DNA of 64,000 nt from Sphingopyxis sp. HIX. Lineage in GTDB: Bacteria; Pseudomonadota; Alphaproteobacteria; Sphingomonadales; Sphingomonadaceae. The stretch covers positions 62,001-126,000 of the forward strand of contig NZ_LNSB01000003.1 in NCBI RefSeq assembly GCF_001468285.1, read 5' to 3'. Every line of letters begins with the position of its first letter. Positions within the stretch are counted from its first letter, which is position 1. Position numbers and translations under genes: made by a program. Shown in pieces: positions 16,166-25,284 of this stretch. The notes beneath the pieces are model-generated. The model did not search any database. It saw only the letters and a list, made by a program, of their open reading frames with translations, and was not told the DNA's origin.

Positions 16166-17488
16166 TCAGCTGCCCTTCACCAGCACCCCTCCCTTGACCA
16201 CGGCGTCGACGTTCTCCAGCTGGCGTACATCGGCGAGCGGGTCACCATCCACCGCGATGATGTCGGCGTAGCGGCCGACCGCGATCGCCCCGACGTCCTT
16301 TTCGCGCACCAGCGCCTGCGCCGCGTTGCGCGTCGCGGCTTGAATGGCCTCGAGCGGGGTCATGCCGTACTGGACCATGACCTTGAACTGGCCGCCGACC
16401 AGCGCGTGCGGCATCACGCCGGCGTCGCTGCCGAACACCATGCGCACGCCAGCCTTGTGTGCTTTCCGGAAATTGTCGCGCTGGATCTGCGCGATCTCGC
16501 GATCCTTGCGGAGGTTATCCTCGAGCACGCCATTCTTCGCGCCCTCGGCCTGGGTGTAGTCGGTGTTGAAGATATCCATCGAGAACCACACGGGACGCTT
16601 GCGCGCCACCGCCATGCGGATGCCCTCGTCGTCGACCAAGCTCGCATGCTCGATCGTGTCGATCCCCGCGGCGATCGCGGCCCGAATGCCCTCGGCGCCG
16701 TGCGCATGCGCCGCGACCTGCAGCCCCCATTGATGCGCCTCGTCGGCGACCGCCTTCAGTTCATTTTCGGGCACCTGCAGCTGGCCGGGTTCGGTGTTGC
16801 GCGAAAAGACGCCGCCGGTCGCGCAGATCTTGATCACTTCGGCGCCATATTTGCGCTGGCGGCGGACCTGGTAGCGCAGCTCGTCGGGGGTATCGCCGAT
16901 GCCCTCCTTCTTGGCGTCCTCCTTCTCGAAGCTCGGCGGGAAGAAGGTCGAATCGCAGTGGCCGCCGGTCGCGCCGAGCGCGTAACCCGCACCGATGATC
17001 CGCGGGCCGACGGCGTAACCCGCGTCGATCGCCTGCTTGAGCCCGATGTCGTTGCGTTCGGACGAGCCGACGTTGCGGATCGTCGTAAAGCCCGCGTCGA
17101 GCATATCGCGCGCGTTCTTGACCGCGGTCATGCCCCAGAAACTGTCGGTGAATTCGAGGCCGTTATAGCCGCCGATGTCGGCGGGGCCGTCGATATGGAC
17201 GTGCATGTCGATGAGGCCCGGCAGCAGGGTCTTGTCGCCGAGGTCGATATGCTTGACATCCGATCCCCAGCGCACGGTGCGTGCGTCGGCGATGCTCGTG
17301 ATGCGCCCGTCGGGACCGACGAAGATCGCGGGATAGTCGACCGTCTTGCCGGTCAGCACGTCGATGTAGCGCGCGGCGGTGATGACGCTGTTGCCGCCAT
17401 CCTGTGCCTGTACCGACGTCGCCAGAAGCGCCGCCGAGCCGAGCGCGATTCCCCGCAGAAAACTGCCGAACTTCATTCGCGATTGCAT
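16166..17488 (-). CDS. secreted metal-dependent amidohydrolase
   Basis: A 440-residue amidohydrolase. A signal peptide (FLRGIALGSAALLATSVQAQ, cleavage near residue 29) places it in the periplasm. Metal-ligand motifs are visible: LIDMHVHID (His96, His98), a KICATGG lysine, a VAAHAHG histidine, IEHASLVDD, and the FGSDAGV aspartate. The family includes imidazolonepropionase-like and Xaa-Pro dipeptidase-like enzymes that hydrolyse amides or peptides; the substrate cannot be set. The start at 17488 has GGAGAG five bases upstream; an in-frame Met at 17476 is less well placed. Confidence 0.87.
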   Translation of the reverse strand: MQSRMKFGSFLRGIALGSAALLATSVQAQDGGNSVITAARYIDVLTGKTVDYPAIFVGPDGRITSIADARTVRWGSDVKHIDLGDKTLLPGLIDMHVHIDGPADIGGYNGLEFTDSFWGMTAVKNARDMLDAGFTTIRNVGSSERNDIGLKQAIDAGYAVGPRIIGAGYALGATGGHCDSTFFPPSFEKEDAKKEGIGDTPDELRYQVRRQRKYGAEVIKICATGGVFSRNTEPGQLQVPENELKAVADEAHQWGLQVAAHAHGAEGIRAAIAAGIDTIEHASLVDDEGIRMAVARKRPVWFSMDIFNTDYTQAEGAKNGVLEDNLRKDREIAQIQRDNFRKAHKAGVRMVFGSDAGVMPHALVGGQFKVMVQYGMTPLEAIQAATRNAAQALVREKDVGAIAVGRYADIIAVDGDPLADVRQLENVDAVVKGGVLVKGS

Positions 17489-17542
17489 GATCTCTCCGCC
17501 CTGTTGCTGGTGCCCGGTAACTGGATGGCAAATCAGGACTTA

Positions 17543-18280
17543 TTAGGACAGCGGAATCTTGTACCGCGCCAGATAGTCGTAATCGGGACGGCACGCGTCG
17601 GCCACCGCCTGCCCCTGCGCATCGAGGTCGGGCACGGGCTTGTCGGGCGCCCCGAAGCCGGTGCTGGTCATCACCGCGTCGTACCAGTGCGACGCCCAGA
17701 TGCCGTCGGTGGCGCGCAGCCCCGCCTCCCAGTGCAGCATCGCAGGATCCCAGGCGATGCCGAGCGCGGCGCACAGCTTCGCCAGCATCGCGGGCGGGTC
17801 GCGAAGGATGTCGGCGCTGTCGATCACCGGCGGCGCACGGCCGAGCCGGTCCGCCTCGCGGTCGAAGAACTCGACCTGCTTGTCGGTGCCGAGATGATCG
17901 GGGCGCACCATCACGCGCTTCGCGGCATAGCTCGCCACGACGCGCGCGGGGTCGCGGATGAGGAAGGCGTGGCGGAGGCCCGGCAGGTCGTGGTGCGCGA
18001 TCGGCCCGACCATGTGATGCGCCATATGCTTCTGGTACCAGATCGGCGTGCCGGCGGGGTTGGGGCCGGTCATGGCGCGCGCGACGCCGGACCAGTCGCA
18101 GTCCATCGAGGCCATCACCTGATCCATCATCGGCTGCGGATCGCCGGTTTCCTTGAGATAGGCGCCGTAGAAGGGTTCGTCGCTGACGTGGCTGTCGGCA
18201 CGCGCGTCGAAGCTGCGCATCATCGCGGTCGACAGGTTGCGCGGACCCGACCACATGGCGATGCGGATGCAGTCGGGCAT
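17543..18280 (-). CDS. sulfotransferase family protein
   Basis: A 245-residue protein. The N-terminal IAMWSGPRNLSTAMMRSF resembles the 5'-phosphosulfate-binding loop of PAPS-dependent sulfotransferases, and FLIRDPARVVASY resembles their 3'-phosphate-binding segment. It starts three bases after the aminotransferase gene stop, so the two are an operon. Related bacterial sulfotransferase-like genes are often found beside class IV aminotransferases. The acceptor is unknown, and some family members may not be sulfotransferases at all. Confidence 0.72.
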   Translation of the reverse strand: MPDCIRIAMWSGPRNLSTAMMRSFDARADSHVSDEPFYGAYLKETGDPQPMMDQVMASMDCDWSGVARAMTGPNPAGTPIWYQKHMAHHMVGPIAHHDLPGLRHAFLIRDPARVVASYAAKRVMVRPDHLGTDKQVEFFDREADRLGRAPPVIDSADILRDPPAMLAKLCAALGIAWDPAMLHWEAGLRATDGIWASHWYDAVMTSTGFGAPDKPVPDLDAQGQAVADACRPDYDYLARYKIPLS

Positions 18281-18283
18281 GCG

Positions 18284-19198
18284 TCAGGCCTGACCCGAAA
18301 TATCGCGCTCGATCAGCGCCTTGTAGAGGGTCTGCAGCCGCTCGACCATCGGCCCCCTGCCCTCGGTCAGCTTGCGCCCGTCGATCGTGTGCGCGGGAAC
18401 GACGCCCGCGAAAGTGCCGGTCACGAATGCCTCCTCGGCGCCATAGACGTCGGTGAGCGAGAAATTCTTTTCGAACACCGAGATGCCATTCTCGCGGCAG
18501 AGGCGGATGACGTTGGCGCGGGTGATGCCGCCGAGGCAATAGTCGCCGCTCGACGTCCACACCTCGCCCTTGCGGACGATGAAGAAATGCGTCGAGTTGC
18601 AGGTGGCGACGAAGCCGTGCGGGTCGAGCATCAGCCCTTCGTCGGCACCTGCCTGCGCCGCCTGGATGCAGGCGGTGATGCAGTTCAATTTGCTGTGCGA
18701 ATTGAGTTTCTGGTCCTGCACCGCGGGGTCGCCGCGGCGGACGTGGACGGTGAAGAGCGTCAGCCCCTTTTCGACCGTCGCGGGCAGCGGGTCCTTATGC
18801 TCGGCGATGATGACGATCGTCGCGGGCGAGACCACGACGCGCGGGTCCTGGTACGGCGTCGAGCGGATACCGCGCGTCACCATCAGGCGGATGTGGCAGC
18901 CGGTCATCCGGTTCGCCGCGATGGTGTCGTCGAGCCGCTGGATCAGCGCCTCGCGCGAAATCCCGATATCCATCGCGATCGCCTTCGCGCCCTCGAAGAG
19001 GCGGTCGAGATGCTGCTCGAGGAAGGCCATGCGGCCCTTGTGGACGCGAATGCCCTCCCACACCCCGTCGCCGAGCATGAAGCCGCTGTCGAACACCGAC
19101 ACCGTCGCCTCGGCGCGCGGCACGAGCGTGCCGTTGACGTTGATCAGGATCGCGTCGTTGCGCGGGTCGGGGACGAAATCGTGGGTGCCTTGAGCCAT
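18284..19198 (-). CDS. class IV aminotransferase (branched-chain or D-amino-acid type)
   Basis: A 304-residue fold-type IV PLP enzyme. Visible landmarks are the N-terminal VSVFDSGFMLGDGVWEGIRV and the likely PLP lysine in LNSHSKLNCI near residue 170. A GGITRANVIRLCRENGI segment, typical of phosphate binding, is also present. It could act on branched-chain amino acids, D-amino acids or aminodeoxychorismate; sequence alone does not decide. It is the first gene of an operon with the sulfotransferase-like gene and is not close to any ilv or leu genes. Confidence 0.82.
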   Translation of the reverse strand: MAQGTHDFVPDPRNDAILINVNGTLVPRAEATVSVFDSGFMLGDGVWEGIRVHKGRMAFLEQHLDRLFEGAKAIAMDIGISREALIQRLDDTIAANRMTGCHIRLMVTRGIRSTPYQDPRVVVSPATIVIIAEHKDPLPATVEKGLTLFTVHVRRGDPAVQDQKLNSHSKLNCITACIQAAQAGADEGLMLDPHGFVATCNSTHFFIVRKGEVWTSSGDYCLGGITRANVIRLCRENGISVFEKNFSLTDVYGAEEAFVTGTFAGVVPAHTIDGRKLTEGRGPMVERLQTLYKALIERDISGQA

Positions 19199-19236
19199 GC
19201 GGCGACACTAGCCGCCGCGGCGGGCCTGTCGAGGGG

Positions 19237-19617
19237 TCAGACGCCCTTGCGCCCGAAACCGCCGGGGCGCGGCGCCGGGCGCTCGAGGTCGCTTCCGGCC
19301 GGCGGTGGGGTTTCGCGGCGGCTCATGTAGCTGGCGAAGGCGGCGTCGGCGTCGAACCCTTCGGTCGGCAGGTCGTCGCCGATGTCGAGATTGGCGCCCG
19401 GCACGCGGTTGCTGCCCGATGCGACGCGGATCATCCTGACCAGCGGGCCGATGAGGAAGAGCAGCCCGACGATCGCGAGCCCGAGCACGGTCGGACCGAG
19501 CCCGATGCCGACGATACCCTCCATCGACCCGCCGCCAACGCCCATGAAATGCCAGAGGAAGAAGCCGATATAGGCGACGGGAATCAACGCCAGGAGCCAG
19601 CCGATGAAAGCGCGCAT
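19237..19617 (-). CDS. hypothetical two-helix membrane protein
   Basis: A 126-residue protein. Two hydrophobic segments (about residues 5-25 and 38-62, ending FLIGPLVRMIR) are followed by a hydrophilic, proline-rich cytoplasmic tail. GGAAGAGGA precedes the ATG. I do not recognise a family. It lies between the aminotransferase and the PAP2 phosphatase on the same strand, but 38-56 base gaps make co-transcription uncertain. Confidence 0.65.
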   Translation of the reverse strand: MRAFIGWLLALIPVAYIGFFLWHFMGVGGGSMEGIVGIGLGPTVLGLAIVGLLFLIGPLVRMIRVASGSNRVPGANLDIGDDLPTEGFDADAAFASYMSRRETPPPAGSDLERPAPRPGGFGRKGV

Positions 19618-19673
19618 GCGAAATCCTCTTCCTTGTGCGGAAAAGGCCCTAGCACCCGCCGGTTAGGATTTCC

Positions 19674-20303
19674 TTATGCCGCCGCCCCGTCGCGCCGCGC
19701 GTAGACCGCACCGAGCAAGGCGAAGGCGGCGCCGAGCATCGTCCCGCCGATGATGTCGCTCGCCCAATGCACGCCGAGCATCATGCGCGACACGCCGTTG
19801 AGCACGATCATCACCCCCGCGAGGCTCCATGCCGCGCGGCGCCAGCGCGGCGGCACGAGCCAGGCGAGCATGAGGTAGACGACCGCGGCGCTGGTCGCAT
19901 GGCCGCTGGGGTAGGAGAAGCTCGTCTGGTGATCGAGATGCGGGATGAGGTCGGGGCGCGAGACGCCGAAGCCGAGCTTGAGAACGCTGGAGGCGAGGTT
20001 CGACAGAAGCGACGCGCCCGCGAGCGCGACGGCGCAGCGCGGCCCGCACCAACGCCAGACGAGCGCCGCCAGCATGATGACGATGACCCAGCGCGCGATG
20101 CCGCCGCCGATCCAGCTCACCCCCTGCATGAAGGCGATGAACAGCGGGTCGCTCTTGCCGACCTGGAGCACGAGATCGGTCGAGATGCGCAAGTCCATCG
20201 CCTGCGTCCAGCCCGCAACGACGGCGAAGCCGAGCAGAACGACGGCAACGAGCAGTGCGGCGGCGGCGATGAGGAAGCGGGTGTGGCGGCTCGCGAAATT
20301 CAA
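19674..20303 (-). CDS. PAP2-family membrane phosphatase
   Basis: A 209-residue membrane protein with about six hydrophobic segments. It carries the complete acid-phosphatase signature: KLGFGVSRP near residues 109-117, SYPSGH near 130, and SRMMLGVHWASDIIGG near 170-184. The conserved histidines, the second acting as nucleophile, lie on the periplasmic side in this family. Likely substrates are lipid phosphates such as undecaprenyl pyrophosphate or phosphatidic acid. Which one is not evident. Confidence 0.88.
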   Translation of the reverse strand: MNFASRHTRFLIAAAALLVAVVLLGFAVVAGWTQAMDLRISTDLVLQVGKSDPLFIAFMQGVSWIGGGIARWVIVIMLAALVWRWCGPRCAVALAGASLLSNLASSVLKLGFGVSRPDLIPHLDHQTSFSYPSGHATSAAVVYLMLAWLVPPRWRRAAWSLAGVMIVLNGVSRMMLGVHWASDIIGGTMLGAAFALLGAVYARRDGAAA

Positions 20304-20307
20304 AATG

Positions 20308-20422
20308 ATCCTCCCTGTGGCGAAGCCATGGGGAGGTGGCGGCCCCGCAGGGGCCGACGGAGGGGCCCCTCCACCACCCTGCGGGTGGTCCCCCTCCCCA
20401 TCGCTACGCGACGGGGAGGATC
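20308..20422. repeat. palindromic mosaic repeat, family A, copy 2
   Basis: It opens with ATCCTCCC and closes with GGGGAGGATC. It has four internal hairpins with stems unlike those of copy 1 yet still self-complementary (for example GGCCCCGCAGGGGCC). It lies between two minus-strand genes, upstream of the PAP2 gene and downstream of lpdA. Confidence 0.85.
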
Positions 20423-20428
20423 GGAATG

Positions 20429-21826
20429 TCAGATATGCAAGGGCCGTCCGAACGCCGCGAGCACGCCCTCGTGCATCGTCTCGCTCAGCGTCGGGTGCGG
20501 GAAGACGGTGCCGATGAAGTCATCCTCGACCAGCTCGGCGGTCTTGCCGATCGTATAGCCCTGGATCAGCTCGGTGACCTCGGCGCCGATCATATGCGCG
20601 CCGAGCAGCTCGCCGGTCTTCGCGTCGAACACGGTCTTGGTGAAGCCTTCGGCCTCGCCGAGCGCGATCGCCTTGCCGTTGCCGATGAAGGGGAAGGTGC
20701 CCGCCTTGACCTCGTAGCCGAGTTCCTTGGCCTTGGCCTCGGTCAGCCCGACGCTGGCGATCTGCGGGCGGCAATAGGTGCAACCCGGAATGTTGCGCGG
20801 GTCCATCGCGTGCGGGTGATTGCCCGCGATCGCTTCGACCGAAATCACCGATTCGTGCATCGCCTTGTGCGCGAGCCACGGCGGCGCGGTGACGTCGCCG
20901 ATCGCCCAAAGGCCCGGGACATTGGTGCGGCACATCGCGTCGGTGTCGATATGGCCCTTGGTGGTCTTCACGCCGAGCGCTTCGAGCCCGATATTCTCGG
21001 TGTTCGGGACGATGCCGATCGCGACGATCGCGTGGCTGAACTCGGCGCTTTCGACCTTGCCGTCCTTGCCCTTGATCTTGGCGGATAAGCCGGTCGCGGT
21101 CGCCTTCAGTTCCTCGACCCCGGCGCCGGTGTGGATCGTCATGCCCTGCTTCTTGAGCTGCTTTTCGAGGAAGGCCGACACATCGGCATCCTCGACGGGA
21201 ACGAGCCGGTCGAGCATCTCGACCACGGTCACGTCGCACCCCATATCCTTGTAGAAGCTCGCGAATTCGATTCCGATCGCGCCGGATCCGATGACGAGCA
21301 ATTTCTTGGGCATTTCGGGCGGCACGAGCGCGTGGCGATAGGTCCAGATGCGCTTGCCGTCGGCGGGCGCGAACGGCAGGTCGCGCGCGCGCGCGCCGGT
21401 CGCGACGATGATGTTCTTCGCGGTGAGGGTCTCGCTGCCCTTCTCGCCCTTCACTTCCAGCTTGCCCGGCGCGGTCAGCTTGCCCTCGCCCATATGGACG
21501 GTGATCTTGTGCTTCTTCATCAGGAAGGCGACGCCCTGGCTCAGCTGTTTGGCGACGCCGCGCGACCGCTTCACCACCGCGTCGATATCGGCGCCGATCT
21601 GCTGTGCGATCAGGCCATAATCGCCCGCATGCTGCATATAATGATAGATCTCGGCCGAGCGCAGCAGCGCCTTGGTCGGGATGCAGCCCCAGTTGAGGCA
21701 GATGCCGCCGAGATTCTCGCGCTCGACGATCGCGGTCTTGAGCCCGAGCTGCGCCGCACGGATCGCCGCGACATAGCCGCCGGGGCCCGAGCCGAGGACG
21801 ATGAGGTCGTAATTGGTGTCGGCCAT
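20429..21826 (-). CDS. lpdA: dihydrolipoyl dehydrogenase (E3)
   Basis: A 465-residue flavoprotein disulfide reductase that reoxidises dihydrolipoamide on E2 with NAD. FAD-binding GSGPGGYVAA is at residues 12-21, the redox disulfide is Cys43/Cys48 in GGICLNWGCIPTK, and NAD-binding GSGAIGIEFASF follows. The catalytic His-Glu pair is in HPTLSETMHE near the C-terminus. The ATG at 21826 (MADTNYD) lies one base after the E2 stop. It is therefore the E3 of the pyruvate dehydrogenase complex by context. Confidence 0.95.
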   Translation of the reverse strand: MADTNYDLIVLGSGPGGYVAAIRAAQLGLKTAIVERENLGGICLNWGCIPTKALLRSAEIYHYMQHAGDYGLIAQQIGADIDAVVKRSRGVAKQLSQGVAFLMKKHKITVHMGEGKLTAPGKLEVKGEKGSETLTAKNIIVATGARARDLPFAPADGKRIWTYRHALVPPEMPKKLLVIGSGAIGIEFASFYKDMGCDVTVVEMLDRLVPVEDADVSAFLEKQLKKQGMTIHTGAGVEELKATATGLSAKIKGKDGKVESAEFSHAIVAIGIVPNTENIGLEALGVKTTKGHIDTDAMCRTNVPGLWAIGDVTAPPWLAHKAMHESVISVEAIAGNHPHAMDPRNIPGCTYCRPQIASVGLTEAKAKELGYEVKAGTFPFIGNGKAIALGEAEGFTKTVFDAKTGELLGAHMIGAEVTELIQGYTIGKTAELVEDDFIGTVFPHPTLSETMHEGVLAAFGRPLHI

Positions 21827-21827
21827 G

Positions 21828-23144
21828 TTACGCCACCAGTCCCAGCGGGCTTTCGACAAGCTCCTTGAAGGTCTTCATCAAGAGCGCGCCATCGGCGCCG
21901 TCGATCGCGCGGTGGTCGAAGCTGCCGGTGGCCGACATGACGGTCGCGATCGCGAGCGCGTCGTCGACCACATAGGGCCGCTTCTCGCCCGCGCCGATCG
22001 CCATGATCATCGCCTGCGGCGGGTTGATCACCGCGGTGAACTGCTTGATCCCCATCATGCCCATGTTCGAGATCGAGGCGGTGCCGCCCTGATATTCAGC
22101 GGGCTGGAGCTTGCCTTCCTTGGCCTTTGCCGCGAGTTCGGCCATTTCGGTCGAGATTTTCGACATCGACTTGCCGCCCGCATCGACGATGATCGGGGTG
22201 ATCAACCCGCCGGGGATGCTGACCGCGACCGAGATGTCGGCGCGCTTGTAGAAGCGCATCACATCGCCGCCGAAGCTGACGTTGCACGACGGCACGCGTT
22301 CGAGCGCGACCGCGAGCGCCTTGATCAGCATGTCGTTGACGCTGAGCTTGACCCCGCGACCTTCGAGGCTGGCGTTGAGCTCGCCGCGGAGTTTGAGCAA
22401 CGCGTCGAGGCGGATGTCGACGGTGAGGTAGATATGCGGCGATTCCTGCATCGACTGGCTGAGACGGCGCGCGATCGTCTTGCGCATGCCGCTGAGCTTC
22501 TCGTCCTCGTGCGGGATGCCGAAATCGGGGATCGGACCGGCCGTCGTCGGAGCTGGCGCCGCGGCGGGCGCGGCCGCAGGAGCCGCAGCGGCAGGCGTTG
22601 CAGCCGCGGCGGGTGCCGCCGCACCGGCCGGTGCGCCGTCGAGGTCGTCCTTGACGATGCGGCCGCCGGGGCCGCTGCCCTTGATCGTCGAGAGGTCGAT
22701 GCCGCGCTCGGCGGCGAGACGCTTGGCGAGCGGGCTGGCCTTGATGCGCTCGCCCGATGCTGCGGGCGCGGCGGCGGGGGCCGGAGCCGGGGCAGCTGCG
22801 GGAGCGGGAGCCGGCGCGGGTTCCGCTGCCTTGGCATCTTCCTTCACCGCCGGAGCCGGCGCAGCCGCGGCGGGCGCGGCCTTCGCGGCGCTGGCATCTT
22901 CGCCCTCGCCGGCGATCGTCGCGATCACCGTGCCGACCTTCACATTGTCGGTGCCCTCGGCAACGAGGATCGACGCGATCACGCCTTCGTCGATCGCTTC
23001 GAACTCCATCGTCGCCTTGTCGGTCTCGATCTCGGCGAGCAGGTCGCCCGACTTCACCGTGTCGCCCTCCTTGACCAGCCATTTGGCGAGCGTCCCTTCC
23101 TCCATCGTCGGCGAAAGGGCGGGCATTTTGAGTTCGATCGGCAT
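21828..23144 (-). CDS. pdhC: pyruvate dehydrogenase E2, dihydrolipoyllysine acetyltransferase
   Basis: A 438-residue E2 with a single lipoyl domain (residues 1-80, lipoyl Lys43 in [12 protein letters not shown]). Next come a long Ala/Pro-rich linker, a peripheral-subunit-binding domain ([17 protein letters not shown]), a second Ala/Pro linker, and the catalytic domain. The catalytic domain ends with His411 in [13 protein letters not shown]. The usual motif is DHRVVDG, so AI is a mild variant. It is co-transcribed with lpdA. Genes for E1 alpha and beta are not adjacent, unlike the common pdhA-pdhB-pdhC order. Confidence 0.95.
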   Translation of the reverse strand: MPIELKMPALSPTMEEGTLAKWLVKEGDTVKSGDLLAEIETDKATMEFEAIDEGVIASILVAEGTDNVKVGTVIATIAGEGEDASAAKAAPAAAAPAPAVKEDAKAAEPAPAPAPAAAPAPAPAAAPAASGERIKASPLAKRLAAERGIDLSTIKGSGPGGRIVKDDLDGAPAGAAAPAAAATPAAAAPAAAPAAAPAPTTAGPIPDFGIPHEDEKLSGMRKTIARRLSQSMQESPHIYLTVDIRLDALLKLRGELNASLEGRGVKLSVNDMLIKALAVALERVPSCNVSFGGDVMRFYKRADISVAVSIPGGLITPIIVDAGGKSMSKISTEMAELAAKAKEGKLQPAEYQGGTASISNMGMMGIKQFTAVINPPQAMIMAIGAGEKRPYVVDDALAIATVMSATGSFDHRAIDGADGALLMKTFKELVESPLGLVA

Positions 23145-23303
23145 CGTTGGACTTGTCCCTGTCAGTCTTGCAGGCGGGGCCTGCCGCTACGGATTACCCC
23201 CTCGTCATAAGACCATCGTTCGTCAACGTCCATCGGGGCAAACTTGCGTTTCATACGAATGTGACGCACTCTCTCCTCGCAAAAAGCATAGCGGGGTCGG
23301 GGC

Positions 23304-23759
23304 ATGCGTACTTATCTGGTCGTGATCGACGACAGCCCGGAAGCGAGCCTGGCGCTGCGCTTCGCGGCGCGGCGCGCGGCGCGCACCGGCGGCGGGGTCG
23401 CGGTGCTGGCGATCATTCCGCCGCAGGATTTCGTGGCGTTCGGGGGCGTGCAGGCGACGATCGAGGCCGAGGCGCGCGAACATGCCGAGGAACTGGTTGC
23501 CGCGGCGGCCGATACGATCGCGCAGGAATGCAACGTGACGCCGCAAATCCTGGTCAAGTCGGGCAAGCCCGCCGAGGTCGTGTGCCAGGTGATCGCCGAG
23601 AATGAGGAAATCGCCGCGCTGGTACTGGCGACGGCGGCGAGCGGCGCGCCGGGGCCGCTGGTCGCGCATTTCACCGGACAGGATGCGGGCACGCTCCCCT
23701 GTCCGGTGATGCTGGTGCCGGGCGGGATCGATATCGCCCGGCTCGATGCGCTGAGTTAG
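23304..23759 (+). CDS. universal stress protein (UspA family)
   Basis: A 151-residue single-domain Usp. The N-terminus YLVVIDDSPEASLALRFA matches the family first strand and acidic nucleotide-contact residue. A C-terminal LVLATAASGAPGPLVAHFTG stands where ATP-binding members carry GxxGxxxxxxxxxG(S/T). The family modulates stress survival; the role of this copy is unknown. It diverges from pdhC and ends one base before the convergent membrane-protein gene. Confidence 0.85.
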   Translation: MRTYLVVIDDSPEASLALRFAARRAARTGGGVAVLAIIPPQDFVAFGGVQATIEAEAREHAEELVAAAADTIAQECNVTPQILVKSGKPAEVVCQVIAENEEIAALVLATAASGAPGPLVAHFTGQDAGTLPCPVMLVPGGIDIARLDALS

Positions 23760-23760
23760 A

Positions 23761-24153
23761 TCAGACGAGCACGGTACGGGCGCCCGCGCCCGCAGCTTTC
23801 CATTCCAGCACTGCGAAGGCGAAGACGCCCACCGCCTGCGCGATCACGACCGCGAGACCGAGGCCGGTCATCGCGCCCGAGAAAGTCCCGACGACGCCGA
23901 GGCTGGCGGCGACCCAGCCGAGGTTGCCGATCGCGATCAGCTTGACCAGCGCGGGGCTAGGAACCGCCTGCCGGGCGGCGATCACCATCAGCAGCGCCGC
24001 GGCAAGGCAGATCCAGCCGCCGATCGCGACGATATTAGCGGGAAGTCCGAGCAGTTCGCCGACGGGGGCGGCGGCGAGCAGGCCGACGGCGAAAACGCCG
24101 GCGCAGGTGATGGCATCGAGGACGAGGACGGTCTTGAGATTGCGGATCGACAT
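23761..24153 (-). CDS. hypothetical four-helix membrane protein
   Basis: A 130-residue protein with four hydrophobic segments (about residues 8-30, 40-60, 70-92 and 97-118) and short loops. I do not recognise a family with certainty. It diverges from the XRE regulator at 24273 over 119 bases, an arrangement in which regulators of that type often control their neighbour. Confidence 0.65.
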   Translation of the reverse strand: MSIRNLKTVLVLDAITCAGVFAVGLLAAAPVGELLGLPANIVAIGGWICLAAALLMVIAARQAVPSPALVKLIAIGNLGWVAASLGVVGTFSGAMTGLGLAVVIAQAVGVFAFAVLEWKAAGAGARTVLV

Positions 24154-24272
24154 GTGGGTTCTCCTTTCGAACCCGGTCCAGATATGCCGCGAATCGACGC
24201 GGGTCGATTACGCGAGAGGTAATGGAAATATCGAAGGCCGAGGTATAGCTCCCGGGGCGAAGGAGAATTGCA

Positions 24273-25055
24273 ATGCAGGTAGCACCCTTGGGCGAGCAGC
24301 TCCGCGAATGGCGCACGCGCCGGCGGATGAGCCAGATGGACCTCGCGCTCGACATCGAGATTTCGACGCGGCACCTGAGCTTCATCGAAACCGGCCGCTC
24401 GAAACCCAGCGCGGCGATGCTGCAGCGGATCGCCGACTGCCTCGAGGTGCCGCACCGCGCGCGCAACGCGCTGCTGCTCGCCGCGGGTTACGCGCCCAAT
24501 TACCAGGAGCGTCCGCTCGACAGTGCCGAGATGGCGGGGATGAAGACGATCGTCGAACATGTGCTGAAGGGGCACGAGCCCTATCCCGCGCTAGCGGTCG
24601 ACCGGCACTGGAACATGATCGCGGCGAATGACGCGATCGCGATCCTGGTCGAACAGGTGTCGCCCGAATTGCTCGCGCCGCCGGTCAATGTCCTGCGCCT
24701 CGCGCTGCATCCCGACGGGCTGGCCCCGCAGATCGTCAATTATGCGATGTGGCGTGCCCATATCCTGCACCGGCTCGACCTGCAGATCGAGGCCAGCGCC
24801 GACGCGGGGCTGATGGCGCTGCGCGAGGAGATCGCGGGTTATCCGGGGCCGGCGAACGATATCGGTCATGGCGCGGTGAGCAGCATCGCGGTGCCGCTGC
24901 TGCTCGATACGATCGCGGGGCGGATCAGCTTCGTGTCGACGGTGACGATCTTCGGGACGCCCGTGGACATCACGCTGTCGGAGCTGGCGATCGAGGCGTT
25001 TTTTCCGGCGGATGCCGAGAGCGCGGCGCTGCTCGCGCGGCTGGCGGCGAAGTGA
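24273..25055 (+). CDS. XRE-family regulator with MmyB-like ligand domain
   Basis: A 260-residue protein. The helix-turn-helix (residues 6-62, LREWRTRRRMSQMDLALDIE, then STRHLSFIETGRSKPS) is followed by a PAS-like MmyB domain (about 90-255, with ALAVDRHWNMIAAND). In the MmyB family this domain binds a fatty-acid-like ligand. It diverges from the four-helix membrane protein, its most likely target. GAAGGAG precedes the ATG. Its stop is followed by an AT-rich region leading to the secreted-protein gene. Confidence 0.85.
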   Translation: MQVAPLGEQLREWRTRRRMSQMDLALDIEISTRHLSFIETGRSKPSAAMLQRIADCLEVPHRARNALLLAAGYAPNYQERPLDSAEMAGMKTIVEHVLKGHEPYPALAVDRHWNMIAANDAIAILVEQVSPELLAPPVNVLRLALHPDGLAPQIVNYAMWRAHILHRLDLQIEASADAGLMALREEIAGYPGPANDIGHGAVSSIAVPLLLDTIAGRISFVSTVTIFGTPVDITLSELAIEAFFPADAESAALLARLAAK

Positions 25056-25216
25056 CCGGCGAAAAAAGGCCGATGGTAAAAGAATGATTTAAAGATTCCG
25101 CCAAATAGTGGTCGACCAATAACCACCCTATTGACGATAGAGAATATTTGGTGAAGTTTCGAAATATTAGAGAATCAACTCAAGCCGTCGCTGTCCAAAC
25201 TATGCATGTCAAGAAT

Positions 25217-25263
25217 TCCGGGACGGATTCCCGGATCGAAGGAATATTGCCCGGGATTTTTTT
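25217..25263 (+). promoter_or_regulatory. alternative hairpins with T-run, attenuator-like leader
   Basis: Three segments can pair in two exclusive ways. TCCGGGA (25217-25223) pairs with TCCCGGA (25229-25235). Alternatively TCCCGG (25229-25234) pairs with CCGGGA (25251-25256), which is followed at once by seven T (25257-25263). The second fold is a plausible intrinsic terminator, the first an antiterminator. It ends just before the AAGGAG site of the 25285 gene. A simple terminator for the upstream regulator is the alternative reading. Confidence 0.45.
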
Positions 25264-25284
25264 GCAGAGACAAGGAGATTTTTC

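Noticed and set aside
16340-19330. 996-residue open frame on the plus strand, antisense to three minus-strand genes
   Set aside because: The minus-strand genes have complete family motifs. The antisense frame has low-complexity His/Arg/Asp/Ala composition typical of GC-rich shadow frames.
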